Of a stretch of DNA of 64,000 nt, positions 60,718 through 64,000 are shown one piece after another. The notes under the pieces were generated by a model. It was not told the origin of the DNA. It ran no database searches and saw nothing but the letters and a program-made list of their open reading frames with translations. The position numbers and the translations under genes are program-made. Each line of letters opens with the position of its first letter. Within the stretch, counting starts at the first letter, position 1. This DNA comes from CAYJBH01 sp964368815 (GTDB lineage: Bacteria > Bacillota > Clostridia > Oscillospirales > Ruminococcaceae): the NCBI GenBank assembly GCA_964368815.1, contig CAYJDA010000001.1, forward strand, positions 62,001 to 126,000. Reading direction: 5' to 3'.

Positions 60718-61980
60718 TTATTCCTCCAGTGGTAATATTGTTAATGTGGAGCTTCGCTCCTCGTTAAACATGACATTGAACATATCCTTAACCTCTTCAA
60801 ATGTTATATCATTTATCAAGGACAGCTCAACAAAGGGTTCCCTCTTCTTAAAAAACGCTCCGCTCATCATGGTAGCAACATCATCCGGACTGTCAAATTC
60901 ACTTACATAATCTCCATATAGGCCTTTTTTTGCCGACTCGAAAATATCAAGTGGTAATCCATCATTTTTTAGTCGAAGAATCTCGTTTTTTAGTAGCATT
61001 TCCACCTCTTTCGGCGCACGTGTTTCGGCAGAAAAAATAAAGCTAAGATATCCGCGACCTGAAATGTATTCACAGGATAGGTCGTTACTGATAAGACCCT
61101 CATCGTATAGCTTGCGGTATAGCGGTGTCATGCTACCGCTGATAAGCTCTCCTATTACTGCACAAATCAGCTCTCCTTTTAAGGAGTTTTCTGGGGTGAA
61201 AGGTATTTCTTTGTATCCTATAGCAATCATTGGTAAACCGATTGCAAGATGAAATTCTTTACGTTTAGTAGCTACTTTCATTGGCTCGCTATTAACAACT
61301 CTCTCTACAGGAGTAGTAGGTTTGCCTTTGGTGAGACCGGCACGCTCACAAGCATCCAACACCTCCTGCTTTGTTATATTTCCGGCCACCGATAGCACCA
61401 TGTTACTGCTGGCATAAAATGCGTCGGTACACCTGAATAGCAGCTCAGGTGTAATTTCAGAAATGCTCTCTACCGTTCCGGCTATGTCCTCACGAATATC
61501 GTGGTTTACATAGAGTGACGACAGCATGCCGAAAAATAATCTCCAGTCCGGATTATCATCATACATTCTTATTTCCTGAGCAATAATACCCTGCTCTTTA
61601 AGCACGGTTGCATCGGTGAAATAAGGCTTTGACACAAATGATAGCAGAATATCCAACGACTCTCGAATATTTTCGGTAGCGGTAAATAAATAACAGGTTT
61701 TATCAAAACTGGTATATGCATTGGCCGAAGCCCCTGTTTTTGCGTATAACGTAAATGCATCTCCGTCCTCATTTTCGAACATCTTATGTTCTAAAAAATG
61801 GGCAATGCCTGCCGGAAGAGTTACTTCTCCCTTATTGTCTTTAAAGGTTCTATCTACCGAACCAAAATCAGTTCCATAGATAGCATGTACCGCCGCAAAG
61901 TCTGGCATAGATGCCACGTATACTGTTAATCCACAAGGCAGTACTATCTTTTCGGCTAATTCATTGTAAAATTTATTCAA
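60718..61980 (-). CDS. M16 family metallopeptidase, catalytic (YmfH-like)
   Basis: The 420-residue protein has the inverted zinc motif HFLEH (His61, Glu64, His65), followed by ENEDGDAFTLYAKTGASANAYT-like residues (longest quoted elsewhere) and the distal Glu in IIAQEIRMYDDNPDW (about 126). It is paired with the next, non-catalytic M16 gene, as with Bacillus ymfH and ymfF, which are linked to EF-P modification in Bacillus. The start is TTG 61980 after AGGAG. Confidence 0.93.
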   Translation of the reverse strand: MNKFYNELAEKIVLPCGLTVYVASMPDFAAVHAIYGTDFGSVDRTFKDNKGEVTLPAGIAHFLEHKMFENEDGDAFTLYAKTGASANAYTSFDKTCYLFTATENIRESLDILLSFVSKPYFTDATVLKEQGIIAQEIRMYDDNPDWRLFFGMLSSLYVNHDIREDIAGTVESISEITPELLFRCTDAFYASSNMVLSVAGNITKQEVLDACERAGLTKGKPTTPVERVVNSEPMKVATKRKEFHLAIGLPMIAIGYKEIPFTPENSLKGELICAVIGELISGSMTPLYRKLYDEGLISNDLSCEYISGRGYLSFIFSAETRAPKEVEMLLKNEILRLKNDGLPLDIFESAKKGLYGDYVSEFDSPDDVATMMSGAFFKKREPFVELSLINDITFEEVKDMFNVMFNEERSSTLTILPLEE

Positions 61981-61991
61981 TCTATCTACTC

Positions 61992-63248
61992 CTATTCTCT
62001 GTCGGCAAGGGTGTAGCTAACTGCAGGTTTTAACAGGGATAACAACCTACGAACGTCCTCTGCAGTGGTGGATTTGATTATTTCTTTTGTCTCATCAATG
62101 GTTGTAAAATCGTTTTTCACAACACCAGCAAAGGCAATTAATTCTGTGGCGGCAAGGCTATCTGATGCAGAATTGAGTTGATTTATAAATTGACGCTTAG
62201 CATCATTCAGCTCGGCCTCGCTAACGAGATCTTCGGTCAACTTTGCAAGTTCAGCATCGATAGCGTTTAAGGTATGTTGCGCCTTATCATGTTCAACACC
62301 GCTATCTACAGCTACTGTATAGGTTACAGTACCATAAACCGCTACACAGTAATAGCAAAGGCTTTGTTTTTCACGAACATTTGTAAAAAGGCGAGAGGTT
62401 GGAAGTGAACCGAAAACAGCTACCGAAAGACGCATCTTTACTGAGTCAATCGGCGAAAGTTTTGTACCAACATTATATATTTTGCAAATTTTACCCTGTG
62501 CAGTTTGCATCTTCTCGGTATAGGCTTTAAACTCTTTTTCTTCTTCACAAAACGGGAGAGTAAATGCCCTTGGTTCTCTTGATTTATCTGCTAAAAAACT
62601 GACAGTTTCATTTTGAACTGCTTCGCCGTCGGCTCCTTGGGCTATTATTTCAATATGGGCGTATTTAACCATATCTAAATATAATTCGGTCAATCTCTTG
62701 GTTGTTACACCCTTAACCTCTTCAAGATATCCGTTAGATTCTACTCCGTTAGCAGAATTACCATAATAACGTCTGCGAGCCTGCCGTACACAATAGCTCC
62801 TTTTATTGTTTTGCTCACTACTTAAGAGATCATAGAGCTTTCCGGATTCTATTTCTAACGCTTGCAAAGGAAACTCTCCTTGTTCGAGGCATGGTCGAAA
62901 GGCGACACCCAACAAAAGTTTTGTGTACTCACCTGAAAGGTTACAATCGGTTGGTGCATAGCTATCTTTTATTCCGCCAACGCTTATAGACACTACTCGA
63001 TTTGCTCCCTGAACGCTGCTTTCGGCAGATAATGATGCTCCGTAGAGCGAGGCTAATTTTATCGACAGCGCCGTCATGTCTGGACAGTCTTCATATCCTC
63101 TTTCCAAAAGGTAAGGAAGTAATGCATAAGCTGTTGCTGTGTCTTTGTTGCTTGGCATTATAAAATTGATGGATATGCGGCATCGCTTAAATTTTTCCGC
63201 AGGCATTTTATTAATAAATACGCCCGGTAATATTTCGGTTCTTGGCAT
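61992..63248 (-). CDS. M16 family protein, non-catalytic partner (YmfF-like)
   Basis: The 418-residue protein has the M16 fold but at the zinc-motif position reads YALLPYLLERGYEDC, without HxxEH, so it cannot bind zinc that way. The second half has RQSLCYY-like residues (REKQSLCYYCVAVYG, about 293-307), typical of the substrate-positioning part. It should form a heterodimer with the active subunit at 60718; the genes are 11 bases apart. Confidence 0.92.
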   Translation of the reverse strand: MPRTEILPGVFINKMPAEKFKRCRISINFIMPSNKDTATAYALLPYLLERGYEDCPDMTALSIKLASLYGASLSAESSVQGANRVVSISVGGIKDSYAPTDCNLSGEYTKLLLGVAFRPCLEQGEFPLQALEIESGKLYDLLSSEQNNKRSYCVRQARRRYYGNSANGVESNGYLEEVKGVTTKRLTELYLDMVKYAHIEIIAQGADGEAVQNETVSFLADKSREPRAFTLPFCEEEKEFKAYTEKMQTAQGKICKIYNVGTKLSPIDSVKMRLSVAVFGSLPTSRLFTNVREKQSLCYYCVAVYGTVTYTVAVDSGVEHDKAQHTLNAIDAELAKLTEDLVSEAELNDAKRQFINQLNSASDSLAATELIAFAGVVKNDFTTIDETKEIIKSTTAEDVRRLLSLLKPAVSYTLADRE

Positions 63249-63262
63249 TTTACTCCTATTAA

Positions 63263-63745
63263 TTATTCGATTACATTTATATGGCCTTTAAGGCTGTTTG
63301 TTATCCTTTCGAGTAACGCCTCACTGCTTTCGTCTTTTAGATACTCCGATAACAGCTCGCTTATTTGAAAAGAATTACATACATGCCTTAAAACTCGGCT
63401 TTGTACCGATAAGCTTTCTAATCCTAAAAGAAATACTATCTGCACCGGAAGTGAGTTTGTTAGATCTGCCATGTTTCCAAACGGAACTTTTTGTTTTAAG
63501 GTGGCAACGCTGATAAAGTTCTTTTTACATCCGGTATGAATATGTGGCACTGCAATCGGAATATTCATATTTAGTGCAGTTGGCATATTTTTTTCTCGTT
63601 CAATAAGTGCCGGCTTAAAATTTTCATTGGCCACGCCCGCTTTTATTGCGGCATCCGCCAGTTTTTCTAAAACCTCTAAATCTGTTTTTGCATCCATTTT
63701 TGCAAACATTAGCTCTTTTTGAGTTGAAATCGATATCTGTGACAA
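63263..63745 (-). CDS. PTS EIIA domain, fructose/mannitol (type 2) family
   Basis: The 160-residue single-domain protein has the phosphorylated histidine in IAVPHIHTG (about His66 to 68) and the EIIA-2 pattern PVQIVFLLGL following it. No EIIB or EIIC gene is next to it, so it may serve a remote transporter or act as a regulator like EIIA-Ntr. The start is TTG 63745, eight bases after AGGAGG. It is the first gene of the minus-strand operon that ends with rqcH. Confidence 0.88.
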   Translation of the reverse strand: MSQISISTQKELMFAKMDAKTDLEVLEKLADAAIKAGVANENFKPALIEREKNMPTALNMNIPIAVPHIHTGCKKNFISVATLKQKVPFGNMADLTNSLPVQIVFLLGLESLSVQSRVLRHVCNSFQISELLSEYLKDESSEALLERITNSLKGHINVIE

Positions 63746-63896
63746 AACTTATACCTCCTGAAAACAATTAAATATATTATATCAGAAAACTTCGGTAAAT
63801 AAAAGATATTTGTAGAAAAATATTTTTTACACTGTTAATTTGTAAATAGTATTTAAAACTTTACTATTATAATGTGTTTTCCTTTTCCTGTTTTTC

Positions 63897-63925
63897 TTGA
63901 TTATTTAATGATGGTATGCTAATAT
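63897..63925 (+). promoter_or_regulatory. Predicted promoter of a gene at the right edge
   Basis: TTGATT (63897-63902), 17 bases, TAATAT (63920-63925), 60 bases before an ATG at 63985. The rest of the 63746-63984 gap also holds a minus-strand TATAAT (63781-63776) that may serve the EIIA operon, though with no clear -35. Confidence 0.5.
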
Positions 63926-63984
63926 TATTTTAGAAAAATATCTTAACTCACACCGAGATATGTCTTTAGTGTAGGTTTATTTAT

Positions 63985-64000
63985 ATGACAGATGATAAAA
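63985..64000 (+). CDS. Possible start of a coding region (partial)
   Basis: ATG at 63985 begins a five-codon open frame reading MTDDK up to the window edge. A promoter-like pair lies upstream, but the ribosome binding site is weak (GTAGG), so the call rests on position alone. Nothing can be said of function. Confidence 0.3.

Noticed and set aside
1..64000. tRNA, rRNA, CRISPR arrays, insertion sequences or prophage
   Set aside because: Reading both strands I found no tRNA T-loop patterns in a cloverleaf context, no regularly spaced repeats, no transposase or integrase motifs and no terminal inverted repeats with target duplications.

Overview
The window reads as chromosomal DNA of an AT-rich, spore-forming member of the Bacillota, most likely class Clostridia. 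The evidence is an uninterrupted sigma-K-like sporulation sigma factor, a Rex redox regulator, Mini-III, RqcH, an ECF-type thiamin S component behind a TPP riboswitch, many consensus sigma-A promoters, and strong AGGAGG-type ribosome binding sites. I cannot name the genus from sequence alone. I saw no rRNA or tRNA genes, insertion sequences, phage genes or CRISPR arrays.

Layout. (1) 1-2433: an ABC exporter subunit cut by the left edge, a DtxR/MntR-type regulator and a voltage-gated K+-channel-like protein. (2) 2487-8735: a compact seven-gene operon under its own promoter. It encodes an aminopeptidase-like DUF4910 protein, an adenylate-forming ligase, a VOC protein, a cyclase-family hydrolase, an acyl carrier protein, an AAC(3)-like N-acyltransferase and an HMGL/DmpG-like aldolase. 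It looks like a carrier-protein-dependent pathway making an acyl-amide, without a ketosynthase, NRPS condensation domain or glycosyltransferase, and is the best candidate here for an undescribed system. (3) 8778-18709: a complete glutamate-to-arginine operon, argGHCJBDF, running into metG. (4) 18818-25892: a homocysteine methyltransferase, a MATE exporter, and an operon of flavin disulfide oxidoreductase, CDP-alcohol phosphatidyltransferase, TVP38 protein and GH35 beta-galactosidase.

(5) 25915-34652: an eight-gene minus-strand operon, ackA-acn-icd-rex-DUF1015-pnp-obg-mrnC, linking acetate formation and the oxidative TCA branch to the NADH sensor Rex. The 2-oxoglutarate from acn/icd could supply glutamate for arginine synthesis. 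(6) 34807-41276: aldo/keto reductase, YbaK editing protein, a second MATE exporter, and an RND pump lacking neighbouring partners but carrying a structured leader of about 130 nt. (7) 41374-44536: a Crp/Fnr regulator followed by a NitT/TauT-type ABC importer of unknown substrate. (8) 44539-49025: the MoxR / DUF58 / transglutaminase trio. (9) 49083-51439: a double-GT2 protein and MntP. (10) 51512-55872: TPP riboswitch-thiT, then a six-gene operon of ECF S component, DUF1893, RibD-like reductase, LrgA, LrgB and nucleoside hydrolase. (11) 55905-63745: sigK, and upstream of it an operon of PTS EIIA, two M16 proteins, lgt, trmK, nif3-like and rqcH ending in a terminator. A last gene may begin at the right edge.

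Coding sequence fills nearly everything. Between-gene stretches hold promoters, terminators, one riboswitch and one candidate RNA leader. Start codons were chosen on ribosome binding site spacing, so several differ from the longest open frame.
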